NCBI GenBank assembly: GCA_023101885.1
Contig: JALPQD010000360.1
Location: 2,289,074-2,353,073 of the forward strand
Reading direction: 5' to 3'
DNA: 64,000 nt
Source of the DNA: Typhlomys cinereus
Taxonomy: Eukaryota > Chordata > Mammalia > Rodentia > Platacanthomyidae
A model generated the notes under the pieces. It had not been told where the DNA came from. It did no database searches and worked only from the letters and a program-made list of their open reading frames with translations. Of the stretch, positions 11,737 to 22,149 are shown piece after piece. How positions within the stretch are numbered: position 1 is the first letter of the stretch; every line of letters starts with the position of its first letter. The translations under genes were made by a program, and so were the position numbers.

Positions 11737-12800
11737 TCCCACTTTTCAAAATTAGAATCTCAGTAATCCCTTCTTTACCAGCCATCTTCATCGCTCCTCT
11801 CCAGCATGATTTTACCTATGAAGACCCCAACACCATAACTGCCACTGACCCCCGCCAAATCAATCACATGGACAATCCTTCCCAAGGCCTTTAGAGAAGT
11901 CCCTAATTCATTGGACAGGCCATCCGAAAGGACTCTTGTCTCACATCGTTCCTCAAGACACCTCCTTCTATATGTCGATGAACATGTTTTCCTCTGTAAC
12001 TCATCCTAAGCTTCCGGTATCCTACATACCATCCAACTCCTAATGCCCTTCCCCCCGGGGATATAGAGTATCCAGGGAACATACTCTCCAACCTATCTCA
12101 GTCTCCTATTCCGTTCCCCAGGGAAAAAAAACTATTCCAAAATCTGGTTCAAGAACTCCTTTCCCACCGCCCTTTCCACACCCGAAATCGAAACCTTCTG
12201 GCACTAATAGGAGTCTTCAATTCCTTCCATTCCTAATTTCTCATCAAAACTCACCCCCTGCAGCCAGACATGTAGGACTTCTCAATCTTGCCTCTCTCAC
12301 ATGCCGATTATATACGAATGAATAAACTTATATCCCTTGTCTCACAAAGCTTTGTACCCTTTCCCAACTCTGATCAAACCAAAATCTTTCTGTCTTTCCC
12401 TCCAAGCACATAAGACCATCCTAACTATCTCTGCAAAAAAAAATGGGGGAACAACTAATTACTCTGGCTTATATCGCTTAGAAACTCGATGCAGATCAGA
12501 GGATGGAACCTCATGCCTCCAGACCCATTTCAGCAGCACAATTATTTGTCCCTAAAGCAAGCAAACTAACTATCCTCCCACCAAAGACAATACCACATCC
12601 GTTCACCACCACTTCCTAAGAATACTTATTAGCAACAAGGCATTCTTGTCTCGTCTCGCTCTCCCACAGCTCAAGCCTCCTCCATATCCGCCACATATAT
12701 GTTGTTAGATCCCACTCCATCTTTGGAATGAACCTTTCCCTAACCCCCATTATTCGCTCCTTGCCTGCAACTTGCAATTGCTGCAACATCCCCATCCGCC
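11737..12800 (+). pseudogene. Class I ERV pol remnant: RT palm to RNase H region
   Basis: Endogenous retroviral pol, inactive. Translation on the plus strand in shifting frames shows gammaretrovirus-like RT landmarks in order: FTYEDPN (11,808-11,832), GQAIRKD (around 11,917-11,937), and a catalytic LLLYVDE (11,962-11,982) where the family has a YVDD-type box. YRVSREHTLQP follows near 12,061. A region near 12,470-12,560 (KLDADQRMEPHASRPISAAQLF) matches the connection just before RNase H. Frames change repeatedly and stops are present. The segment starts abruptly at 11,737 without the N-terminal RT, which lies on the minus strand at 49,080 onward, and it ends at the N gap. Confidence 0.82.
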
Positions 12801-12825
12801 NNNNNNNNNNNNNNNNNNNNNNNNN
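12801..12825. other. Assembly gap (25 N)
   Basis: Twenty-five unknown bases between the ERV remnant and an L1 3' end. The round length suggests a placeholder and not a measured gap size. Confidence 0.98.
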
Positions 12826-12847
12826 TCTGGTGGAAAGTTTCTTTGTA

Positions 12848-13795
12848 ACATTTTTTGTTATTATTTCTGGATCATACAAACTTAATAGGTACACCAGTTC
12901 CCTCCCCCCTCTGCCTCCCATGAACCCTGCTTCCCTCCCCTCCCTCCCCCTCCCCATCCCCCAGTGCCTCCACCCCCAATCCCAGAGAGGGGGGGGGTTT
13001 CCTTTAATGTGCATGCCTACCTCTCCTCTGGCTCCCCTCTCCGATGACGTACAAGAACCCAGTGGCATTTCCTGAACCCTTTCCATGTTCCCTTAAGTAT
13101 AGTAACACTACGTGGCTTCAATCCCTTGTCCCCAAGGACTGGTGCCTGAAGCAGGATGCTAGCCTTGGGGAGGCAATAGGTGTTGGGACATTGTGCAGGG
13201 CTGCAAAGTCCAATCTATGATTGCTTCGGCCCCTAACTAGTGGTGGAGAATTTGCAAATCATTGCTCCTCCATCTTTGCTCTTACCAATCTTACCGCCCC
13301 CTATTCCACAATTTCCCTGAGCTTCCAGGATGGGGGGAGATGCGTTCTGGCCTAGTTCCTAAGTGGTTAATATAGAATCTCTGAAGTTCTGGATAAGTGG
13401 TTTGTGATTTCTTTTGCAGTTTGTGCTCCTGCAATGCCCTCACTCCATCCTTATGGGCATTGTATGTCAACCCTTGCAGTCCTTGATGGAGGCTTATTTT
13501 CTCTGCTGTAACATGGTCCCCCTCTATCCTGGTTTCTGGGTGGCCCTCCAACCCCATCATCCTGTCATAATCCTTGGAATTACTAGTAGGTATAATAGAT
13601 TTATCTTTGAGTGTCTTAGGTGGGTGGGTGGGTTGGTACTAGGATCCACTATAGGGTACATACGCGCTTAATGTTTGGGGTCTTGGGATACTTCACTTAA
13701 TATAATTGTTATAATGACATCCATTACTGGCAAATTCCAGTAATTCATCATTTTTTGATGGCCTTGAGTAGTATTTCATTGTAAAGTTTTCTTTA
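12848..13795 (-). mobile_element. 5'-truncated L1 3' end
   Basis: Complement of an L1 3' end: tail side at 12,848, atcatacaaacttaataggtac at 12,870, the C-rich 3' UTR tract at 12,900-12,990, and the start of the ORF2 C-terminal region near 13,700-13,790 (cttcacttaatataattg). Many single-base indels relative to the L1 at 7,776 suggest poor sequence quality. It is truncated near 13,795. The open frame across the N gap (12,616-13,086 minus) is an artefact. Confidence 0.88.
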
Positions 13796-13835
13796 TATTG
13801 TATATTTTTTAATTATTTTGATTCTCGCAACCTAC

Positions 13836-14054
13836 ATTTCTAGCTCTGGAAGGTAGCGCCTGGACATCCCCAGAGAAAGTTGCGCTGGTAGACTAACCTT
13901 ATCGGTGAGACTAGCTTTGATTTAAGAATCCTGTCTCAAAAGATAAGGTTGGAAGAGTAATTGAAGAATGGTTTCCAAATATCAAATTCTTAGGCCTCCA
14001 CATTTGCACTTGACAGTACACCTCCCAATGCCAAACATATTTACACAAAGGACA

Positions 14055-14098
<44 letters not shown>

Positions 14099-14110
14099 TG
14101 CACACACAAT
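13836..14110 (+). mobile_element. B4-like rodent SINE with CA tail
   Basis: Reads through agtagactaaccttatcggtgag-like sequence, aatcctgtctcaaaagataagg, and aggcctccacatttgcac, then a (CA)n run at 14,056-14,108. This order is typical of rodent B4-type SINEs. The left boundary is approximate. Confidence 0.6.
14056..14108 (+). repeat. (CA)n microsatellite
   Basis: Nearly pure CA run with one caaac interruption, at the 3' end of the SINE. Confidence 0.95.
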
Positions 14111-14344
14111 CATATTAAGTGAATAAGTCAATAATAAAACAAATAAAATCTGAGTGAATCCAAGTCACTCAAATCTAAAACCAGAGTTTAGATAACTATC
14201 TTACAGTAGTTTTTGCTCTGAAGCATTCAAAACCTTCCCTGGGCATTTCTTGAAAATAAATAGTTGAAAATACAAAGATGTCAAAATTCAGAAGTTTTGA
14301 ATGAAATCCAGGAATATATTTTTCTAATGTGTTGAAGGAAAAAT

Positions 14345-14432
14345 ACAATGATGGAAGAGCAATAGAGGATGATTCCAATCTCCACCTTGGACCTCACATG
14401 CATGTATACACATATACACACATGCACCTGTG
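14345..14432 (+). mobile_element. Decayed SINE 3' fragment
   Basis: gagcaatagaggatgattcc followed by cacatgcatgtatacacata matches the 3' half of the family B SINEs listed elsewhere, without a recognisable head. Confidence 0.5.
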
Positions 14433-14589
14433 AAATGGGGGGAAAAAGCGAACTCTTGTATAAGGGAAGCTGAGAGTTTTCATGTTGACAACACAACCTT
14501 TTCTATATGCCCGCATTTGCTACCTGTGCAAAAGACAATGAATAAGATTTAGGACTTGGAATCCTGATTTAAATATAGTAAATAAATGA

Positions 14590-14647
14590 GGAGAGAGGGA
14601 GAGAGAGCGGAGAGAGAGAGACGCAGAGAAGAGAGAGAGAGAGAGAA
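14590..14647 (+). repeat. (GA)n microsatellite
   Basis: Imperfect GA-rich purine run. Confidence 0.92.
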
Positions 14648-15324
14648 TGAGGATGTCCTGAAAGTAGGAGCAGAATGAACCCAGTAGGCATCCCAGCCTC
14701 CTCTCCACTTACGATTACTCGGTTTGTCAGTTTCTTCTCATGATTTGTTTTTTTTTTGTGGGGGGGCAATCTGTTGGCCACACTCTTCTGTCTCACCATG
14801 TTATGAATATTTCCTCCATTTTGTCGCCATGATAAAGTTTGATCATATCTGCTCCAATTACATTAAGAATGAGCCACAGTTCTTTCAGTTAATGGTGGTG
14901 TACACTTTCGCTCTTTTCTATCATTCAGGAATCCTCAGGGGGTTGGGGATAGCTCAAGTGGTTGTCATGGTTTGAAATGTGTCCACCACAGTCTCATGTG
15001 TTTGGCAATGTCATGGCACCTTGAGAGGTGGAGCACTTGGGTGCTGGAGGAAGGAAGGAAAGCGTCACAAGGGGGGGGCCTTGAGGTGGACGATTCCCAT
15101 CTACCTCCAGGAGAAGTCTGCCTTTGCCTAGCAAGGCAGTCTTGCATCTCTCACTTCCACGATGTTGCAGTGACCTAGGCCTCCTCCATCTAGGCCAGCC
15201 AGCCATTGCCTCTACCATGAAGACTGTATCTCCCTCTAGAACTGTAAGATGAATAACTCTCCCTTTCTCTTAAGTTGATCGATTTTGAGTGGGTCTCACA
15301 GCATTAGTTAAGATTAACCATTAC

Positions 15325-15590
15325 AGGGTGAAAGATTTTTGTCTCACTACCAAAAAGGACCTGAGTTCCGAGTCTAATTCCCATGCAAAAAAAAATGTTG
15401 AGTGGCAGCCTGTTACAACATTGGTGGACAAAGCCTGGGAAACCCAGAGCAAAGCAAAGCAATAAGATGGAAAAAGCAATCCAGGATGATTTCTGGACGT
15501 CACCAACAGGCCTCCACATGAAGCCATCTGTGCACAGCCTGCACACACATGCGTACACACACATACACATACACCATAACACAGGAAAGA
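15325..15590 (+). mobile_element. Family B SINE (head eroded)
   Basis: aaggacctgagttccgagtc (B-box-like), then gaaacccagagcaaagcaa, ccaggatgatttctgg and a CA-rich tail at 15,540-15,585. This body is shared with 16,224, 19,598, 35,190, 50,331 and 62,453. Confidence 0.75.
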
Positions 15591-16223
15591 AAGCAAAGGA
15601 CTCAGGCATGTCTACTCAGCACATCCTTCCATTCTCCATTTGGACTTTGTATGCGCTGTTTTGTATCTTCTAGGAGATACAAAAGGGATGAAACCCAAGG
15701 AGAATTCAAATGTGTCCTGTTTCTTCAGAAGCACTCATGCCAGCGTGGAGAAACAGCTGCTTCTTAAGGTAGACTCCCACAGTGAAGTTGGAATTGAGTT
15801 CTTTTCCTGCAAGAAAAACCTTTCCCAGGCTCAGGTTCTTCCTCTGCACCATGCAATCGTCCTCCCTCACTCTCTGGCACATAAAAGTACCCCTAGCAGT
15901 GCTTCTCATGAAAGGAGCCTCCAGCTAGATTTAAGCTTGAAAAGACCCCTGGACCATGCTGACCATGTTCCAGCAAAGAACCAGCTTTTTAAAAATATTC
16001 ATTCTGCTTAAAAGTTGGAAGCAGAAGAGGCTCTTCACATATGATTTTGAATGTCAAGTAGAAGATACCCATTTCCAGGGATATGTCAGGCACAATGCCA
16101 GGAGGAAGACAACAGAGCATCAGCTTCCAGGCCCTGGAAGCGAAATATTTTACTACAAGAGATAGGGGTGGGAAAATGCAGAACAAAGGAGAGATACCAA
16201 AGGCCTTAAATGGAATGGATGGA

Positions 16224-16450
16224 GAGATAGCTCGGGGCCTTGCCTTGCAAGCAAAAGAACCTGAGTTTGAATAGTTTGAATCCCCAGATCATGGTAGGTG
16301 AAATTGTGGTTAGCCGGTAATTCCCAACCCTGGAAGGGGCAGCCTGGAAACCCAAGCAAAAAACAATAGGGAGGTAGAGCAATCCAGGATGATTTCCTAT
16401 GTCACCGTTGGATACTCAAATGCCCTCTGACGCATTACATAAACATCCAT
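16224..16450 (+). mobile_element. Family B SINE
   Basis: Head ggagagatagctcggggcct, then agaacctgagtttgaa, gcagcctggaaacccaagc, gcaatccaggatgatttcc, and atgccctctgacgcattac. It ends without a long CA tail. Confidence 0.8.
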
Positions 16451-16859
16451 GTAGATGTCAAAAAAAAATTCTCATAAAGACCAGCGTATTTTATAAATTA
16501 GAAAAAAATATAAAAGTTAAAGGTAAGTTGATGATGTATACCACCATTTTGGTTGAATTTCAAGGTCTAATATTCTTGCACAGGAAAAGGATGTATATGA
16601 ATGTTAACAGGGACATCAGGGCCACTGACACATAAAGACACCCTTGTCACCAGCCTTGTCATGCAGAGCGGGAGAAATACTAATTCAAGAGTAGGACCCC
16701 AAGAGTCTCAGCCTTGATGCCCATCAGAAAGATACCAGAAACCAGGCCACTGCTCACAAAATGCATTTGCACTTGTCCCATGGCGAAATAAAGTCGAAAG
16801 TAGAAAAATCCCCCAGATTGACTCCAACATGTAGCCAAAAAAAACTGAACGGGTGACCT

Positions 16860-16940
16860 GGGGAGGGATGCAGCTCTGTGGTTAGAGGCATTCGCATACA
16901 GTGACAGGACCTGAGTTGCCTCTCCAGAAGAGACAAATTT
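16860..16940 (+). mobile_element. SINE head fragment
   Basis: ggatgcagctctgtggttagaggc ... gacaggacctgagttgcc looks like a tRNA-derived head with A and B boxes and no body. The call is weak. Confidence 0.45.
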
Positions 16941-18790
16941 AAAAAGTATTTGAAAAATGAGGTGAGCAATCCCAAAGTGAATATCGGAAATGAGACAGAA
17001 AACTAAGAGACGTTAAAGATCTAAGATGCGAAACAGTTTTCACGACCCGATTTATATAATGTAGATTTTTATCTTAATTTTGCATTAGACATAGTTCTAA
17101 TGCAGGTAATTCAATAGTGGATTACATAGTAGACTTTCAGTGTATCAATAGTGGATTATATAGTCAGACTTGCAGCCACTAAACAAAACAATTCTAAAAA
17201 AACCAGGGAAAAGGAAGCAAAATCAGAAATAGTGAGAGGACAGACGCTATATTTGTTTTGGAGACAGGATATAAGTAGGCAAGTAATTTTCTATAAGGCT
17301 CCACTTGAAATTCACGAGTATTGTCTCACCCCCACTGAGAACACAAAAAAAGAAGCCCACAATCACTCATTACTTAAGTCAACTTTGCTGAGGCTATAAT
17401 GTGCACGGCGTCCTGATGCATGATGGAGCCAGAATTAAGAAGGCAGCATTTTGCTCTCCAGAAGTCAAAAACCATGGCAAAGAAAAAAAAAGTATCTAAA
17501 AATCTATTATGCTCATCAGAGTAAAGCCAATAAGATTTCAAGAGAGGCTGGAGCAGAGAGGAGGAAGAGATGATTAAATCCGATTTGTAGAGATCACCAG
17601 AAAAGAGCTCAAGAAAAAAGAGGAGAGGAGAGAGCTACTATGCAAGTAGAAAATGATTCTCTATGGCAGCCATGAGATGAGACTTAGTCAAGAAAGATCA
17701 GAAGAAAGAAAAACAGAGGACACACAATAAATGTTTGTTCAGACAATTATGTCAGTGGCTGTACACAGGTATGTGCCAATAGGCAGCGAAGGATGATGTT
17801 AAAAGAGGCAATGCAAGACTTGTATGCAGCTGCAAAGATGTCACTGCAAGAAATTAGATGCGACTGGAGGAAAACATTTGATTAAGCAAAATAAGGTAGA
17901 GACCAAAAAGACAAAGCAGCATATTGTGCAGTGAATCCTAGATTTAAAATCACACGTACTTGTGTGTAGGTTGTGAACTAGAAGGTGTTCATGAGGGGGA
18001 GAATAACTCTTATGGTAGTGGAAAATAGGGGCAATGGAACCACTGTGTGATAAAAATGGAAGCGGAGTGCAGGCTAAGGAGGAAAGGAAGGGAAGCAGCT
18101 GGAGAAGAGGGGAATGGGAATGTAGGAAGAAATGGAGAACAAATGAGAAACAAAGTAGGGTGACCAACATATGCATGACGTTTTGGTTCCATTGCATGTT
18201 CTTGCAACAACATAAACCGACACAAGAATTAAGGGAAAGAAAGAATTATTGGCTTATGAGTCCAGGGCACACAATCGTCATTGGAAAGAGGTTCAGAACA
18301 ACAGGATTAGTATGTGGAAAAAGGCCATATACCAAAAGCAAATCCACAGAGGCAAGCAAAATTCTCATTCAAAATTGCAATTCTTAATAAAATAAAAAGA
18401 ATATAAAATGAATATGGAAGCACAAAAGGCACTGGAACTGAAGCTGATAATAAACCCTAAGCCAGAAAGAGCAATTCTGGGGATATCGCGAGTTGAATCT
18501 TAAATTATGCCAGGCCACAGAACAAAAAGATCATGGTAATAGCAAAAAAAAGGACATGTAAACACCCGATAGAATAGAGGGCTCAGAAATAAGTCCATAG
18601 TTACTAACACTTTTTGACAGGACGACATGAAAACATTGATTAGGAAAAAAAAATCAGCTTGGTTAACAAATGTAGACATTCTACATTCAACAGGTAGAAT
18701 GAACTATATTACTATATCTTCATAGTGTAAGTCAAGGTAGATCAAAGACCTTAATGTAAAGACCTAAACTCAAAAGTGCTTAGCGGAAGA

Positions 18791-19060
18791 CTTCCCACTA
18801 CCCCTGCCAAACTCACACACACCAACATCCCCCCTTTCCCCATACTCCATGATCCTTTACCAACCCCTCCCACTATTTTTACCCTCCCCACTCATCAACC
18901 CCCACTTATCAACTACCCCCGCGCCACCACAACCATTTCGCTGCTTCCCCCCTTCCCCCCCACCTCCCCCTCCACCCTACCCACCCCCTACATTCCCTCC
19001 ATCGCACACGCACATTCCCTATTAACCCACCCCCCAACCACCCCACCTTCATTCCCAACT
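18791..19060 (+). repeat. C-rich, almost G-free tract inside an L1
   Basis: About 270 bases with runs such as ccccccttt and ccccccaaccaccccacc and only about ten G. It sits between two strings that are adjacent in normal L1s. The 106-codon frame through it is pure Pro/Thr/Ser composition and is not a gene. It may be a raw-read artefact. Confidence 0.8.
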
Positions 19061-19597
19061 TTGAAATATAGGCATAGGCATAGTTCTTTTGAATAGGACT
19101 CCCCTACGCACAGGAAGTGATTCCAAGAATTAATAAAGAGATACAAGAAGTCAAGAAGTGTCGCATAAGCGAAGAAACAATCGCCAGAGTGAGGAGGCAG
19201 CCACACAATGTAGCAAGAATTTGCCAAACTATACAATCAAACAGGGGATTTGAATAAAGGGGAACTTAAAAACTTTAAAAAATTAAAACACGCAAAGACC
19301 CAAGGGTCTGGTCAATGAATGAAATCAATGGAATGAATAGGACAATCTCAAAGAGGAAATACAAATGGTTCAACTACTGAAAAAGGGCTCTTCCTTACCC
19401 AAAGGGTAAATGTGAGTTAGTACTTGGCATTCTCTTTCACCCCCAGTCAGACTGGATATTGTCAAGAGACAAATGACACTAGGACCTAATAAGGTTGCGG
19501 GAAAGCAAACTCTTCGTCGACTGTTGGGGGGAATGTAAAACCAGTGCAGTTGCTAAGGGAAATCAAACATGGGAATGTCACCTGGAGGTTGAAAACA

Positions 19598-19915
19598 AAC
19601 TCAGGGGGTAAGGCCCTCTGCTTCACAAGCAGACAGATCTGAGTTTGGATCCCCAGATGCCACATAAAAACACAAGATGGACAATGTGAAGGCCTTACTT
19701 CTTGATACTGGAAGGAGGCCTGGGAAAATCCTAAAGCAAAGAAAAAAAGGAGTAGAGCAATCATCATGATGATTCCTGAAGTTACCCTTGGACTCCATAG
19801 GCATGCCACAGTGCTTCTGATTACACAAGACCATAGATGAGAGAGAGACAGAGGAAGAGCAGCAGATTAGAAACACAGAGAGGAACAACACACGCACACA
19901 CATGGAGGCTGTGGG
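19598..19915 (+). mobile_element. Family B SINE inserted in the old L1
   Basis: actcagggggtaaggccctc ... gatctgagtttggatcccc head, then gcctgggaaaatcctaaagc, gatgattcctgaagttaccc and gcatgccacagtgcttctg. It ends near cacacgcacacacatgg and an A run. The surrounding sequence on both sides is L1. Confidence 0.8.
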
Positions 19916-20338
19916 AAAAAAAAAAACAGAAACATCACAGTACCGGTTATTCTCCCCTGAACAAACATCAGAAATCTAACACAAAGACAATGTCAATTTT
20001 ATAGGGTTACTATACTGTAATAGCAAAGCAAGCCAGTTTCTGTAACACCCATCAATACATGAGTGGATTAAAGGTAAGGCTTTCCATATCCGTGGTAGGA
20101 AAACCAGGGATTTTCTGTTAATGAAATTCTTACTTACATGTTAGAAAGATTATTTTTGTTTTAAAATATGTACTAAACACTGAGTTCATCCATGACCCTT
20201 AGATTCTAAACTTTTGGGGTTTTAAAGATTTATATCTGAGCTACTTTACACTTTGAGGATAACTTTCTGAAAAGAGCCCCAACCATCTTTAAGTGATAAA
20301 AACTTCGCTTTCCCATGGTCCTAAAGCTGTTAATTCCA

Positions 20339-20590
20339 GGGCTGGAGAGGTGGCTCAGGGGTAAGCCTCTGCCTTGCAGCGGAAGGTCCTGAGTTGGGAT
20401 CTAGGTTGGTAGTAAGGCAAAGGCCTGTGAACCGGAGCCAAAGTAACAAGGAGGAGGTGGAGATGGTCCATGGTGGTTCACGAAAATTCGCAGTGGTTAT
20501 ACACACACACAACACAACACACACACACACACAACACACACACACATACACATACACACAATTGAATTAAATAATAAAAAAATTTTTTTA
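20339..20590 (+). mobile_element. ID-headed SINE, family A
   Basis: ggctggagaggtggctcagg, ggtcctgagttgggatc, a shortened GC-rich body, tccatggtggttcacg and a CA tail at 20,503-20,560, then an attgaattaaataat tail. It lies directly upstream of the L1 promoter. A possible 6-7 base duplication (gttaat) is too short to rely on. Confidence 0.85.
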
Positions 20591-20605
20591 AACATGTTAA
20601 TGCAT

Positions 20606-20985
20606 CCCTTCACCCCACCCCGTTCCGCCGTCGGACGCGCGCGGGCGGTCCGCCGGGGCCTCACCTGTGACTCTAGGTATGCCCGGCCTGACGCCCACCC
20701 ACCAGAACCCCAGGTCAGCCCAAAGGGGACCCGGGCTCCAAACTCCCGCCATCCAGCCTGAGCCACCTGAGCAGGGCCAAGGGAGAGAGGACCTCCCCTG
20801 CGCCCGGGCCCCACCCCAGCTGCCCTCGGGTTAAATAGCCCAAGCCTACGCCCCCCATTACTCCCCATTCCCACCCCGCTCCAATGGTCAGGACGCGCAC
20901 TGGGTCCAAGCCCCGGGCCTTCACCCGTGACTAGGAAAGCTCGTCCTGCCCACCCCCAAAACCAGGCCAATAATTCAGTTGTAAA
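20606..20985 (+). promoter_or_regulatory. L1 5' UTR with tandem CpG-rich monomers
   Basis: A partial monomer (20,606-20,700, caccccgttccgccg...) is followed by a fuller one (from 20,703, gaaccccaggtcagcc ... tcacccgtgactagg). Corresponding strings are about 256 bases apart. Repeated 5' UTR units driving transcription are known from mouse L1s. The 157-codon minus-strand frame here is a shadow of the GC-rich repeat. Confidence 0.7.
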
Positions 20986-21039
20986 TTGGAAAGATCTTTA
21001 AGATTTATTAAAACGACAATGCCAAAGTCAAAGTGACAA

Positions 21040-22090
21040 ATCCCATCGAGAAGCAACATCAAGTAAACAAATTTCCCACTGAAGAAATGAATCCCATAAG
21101 TTAGCTACAACCAGAACAAACCCGTGGAAAAAAGCCAAGAAAGCCTTTGACCCAGGATAACGCCTTTTCAAAATATGATCATTACATGTTCACTTACTAT
21201 GAAAAGAAAACTGGGAAGAATATATAATCGAATGATCGCTTTGAAGAGGAACCAACAACAGACATTGAGGAAGGTGAGAAAAACAGTGCAAGAAAAACAA
21301 AAAACTGGCCATAGAGCAGTTAAAACGACTAGAGCAGAGTTTAATTAAAACGGACGCTACAAGACAAGTTATCTTCCCCCAGGAAACCTCTACAGAGAGT
21401 CTTATCAACAGAATAACAGCAGAAAAAGAATTCAGACCTTGAAGATTAAAGTGGGAGTATAACCAGTCAATGGAAGAGGTTGTTGAAGCAAAACGGATAC
21501 TGAGAGAAATATCCAAGAAGATTGGAAACACCCTGAAGAAGCCTAACATGCAATTCATGGAATCACCCGAGCAGGAATCTCAACATTTTCAAACGCTCAT
21601 CAAGGAAACTTCCTCATAAAAAAAAGAGAGGCTCATCCATATACAAGAGGGCATCCGCACCCCAACAGAATGACCAAAAAGAAAGCACCCCACGGTTTAA
21701 ATAATAGTTAAAAACACTCCACATTCAAGATAAAGAACTGGTGATGAGAGCTTCAAGGGAGAAAAACACAGGCCATTTTAAAAAGAAACCTATAAAATAA
21801 CAAAATGACTTCTCCGTTCGAAACAAGTAAAAGCAAGAAGAGCTTGGAGAAGGACATCTTCAAGTTATTTGAATGAGCAAAAATGTCAACCCAGGCTGAT
21901 TTTTACCTGCAAAACTATCAGTCTGATCGAGGGAGAAAGAAAAATCTGTCCAAGCACAAAGACAAACTTGAAGGGAGTTACATGTCACCAAACCAGGCCT
22001 TCAAAAAAATGCTGAATGATACTCAAGCGATTGAAGGAGAAAAAAACAGGCATATCCAGGAGAAAAGAAGGCAAATCTCACACCATTAAA
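21040..22090 (+). pseudogene. L1 ORF1 remnant (nucleic-acid chaperone)
   Basis: ORF1 protein binds L1 RNA as a trimer. Segments in shifting frames include MEEVVEAKRILREISKKI (from 21,471; coiled-coil and linker type) and a C-terminal part, MSPNQAFKKMLNDTQA (within 21,883-22,089), where the RNA-binding C-terminal domain ends. Frameshifts are frequent. The same region occurs at about 47,050-48,118. Confidence 0.75.
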
Positions 22091-22149
22091 AGCGAGAGCA
22101 ATATCCTTTTAAAAACTACTAAACATAATAAATGTCTAGAATTAAAAAT

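Larger units (their letters stand above)
13796..18374. other. Intergenic block with SINEs only
   Basis: Apart from the SINEs and simple repeats listed separately, I see no gene. At 14,960-15,330 there is an old dispersed element (gtcatggtttgaaatgtgtcc ... gaactgtaagatgaataac). 17,000-18,370 is AT-rich and unremarkable. Open frames of 60-120 codons have no recognisable domains. Confidence 0.6.
18375..20080 (+). mobile_element. Old L1 ORF2 3' region, interrupted
   Basis: Recognisable L1 ORF2-derived strings lie in order on the plus strand: atatggaagcacaaaagg (18,410), aaccctaagccagaaagagc (18,454), gatcaaagaccttaatgtaa (18,740), tataggcataggcatag (19,068), gaataggactcccc (19,092), and gactgttggggggaatgtaa (19,519). 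The piece after the inserted SINE has aatagcaaagcaagcc and acacccatcaatacatgagtgg near 20,020-20,070. It belongs to an older lineage than the 20,606 element. It is broken by a C-rich tract (18,791-19,060) and by a SINE (19,598-19,915). There is no usable reading frame. Confidence 0.8.

Noticed and set aside
11733..11738. EcoRI site exactly at the left breakpoint, suggesting a cloning or ligation chimera
   Set aside because: The reciprocal breakpoint at 49,074-49,079 has no EcoRI site, and reciprocal products would not be expected from random ligation. It remains a minor caveat.
12616..13086. 156-codon minus-strand frame across the N gap
   Set aside because: It translates unknown bases and the antisense strand of an ERV and an L1 3' UTR.
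16860..16940. tRNA gene
   Set aside because: A- and B-box-like strings are present, but there is no foldable cloverleaf with anticodon arm; it is a SINE head fragment.
18776..19096. Proline/threonine-rich 106-codon frame, possible mucin-like protein
   Set aside because: It is the translation of the C-rich tract; no stop appears because the tract lacks G.
20497..20970. 157-codon minus-strand frame, Gly/Arg/Ala-rich
   Set aside because: It runs antisense through the GC-rich L1 promoter monomers and the CA repeat of the neighbouring SINE; composition explains its length.
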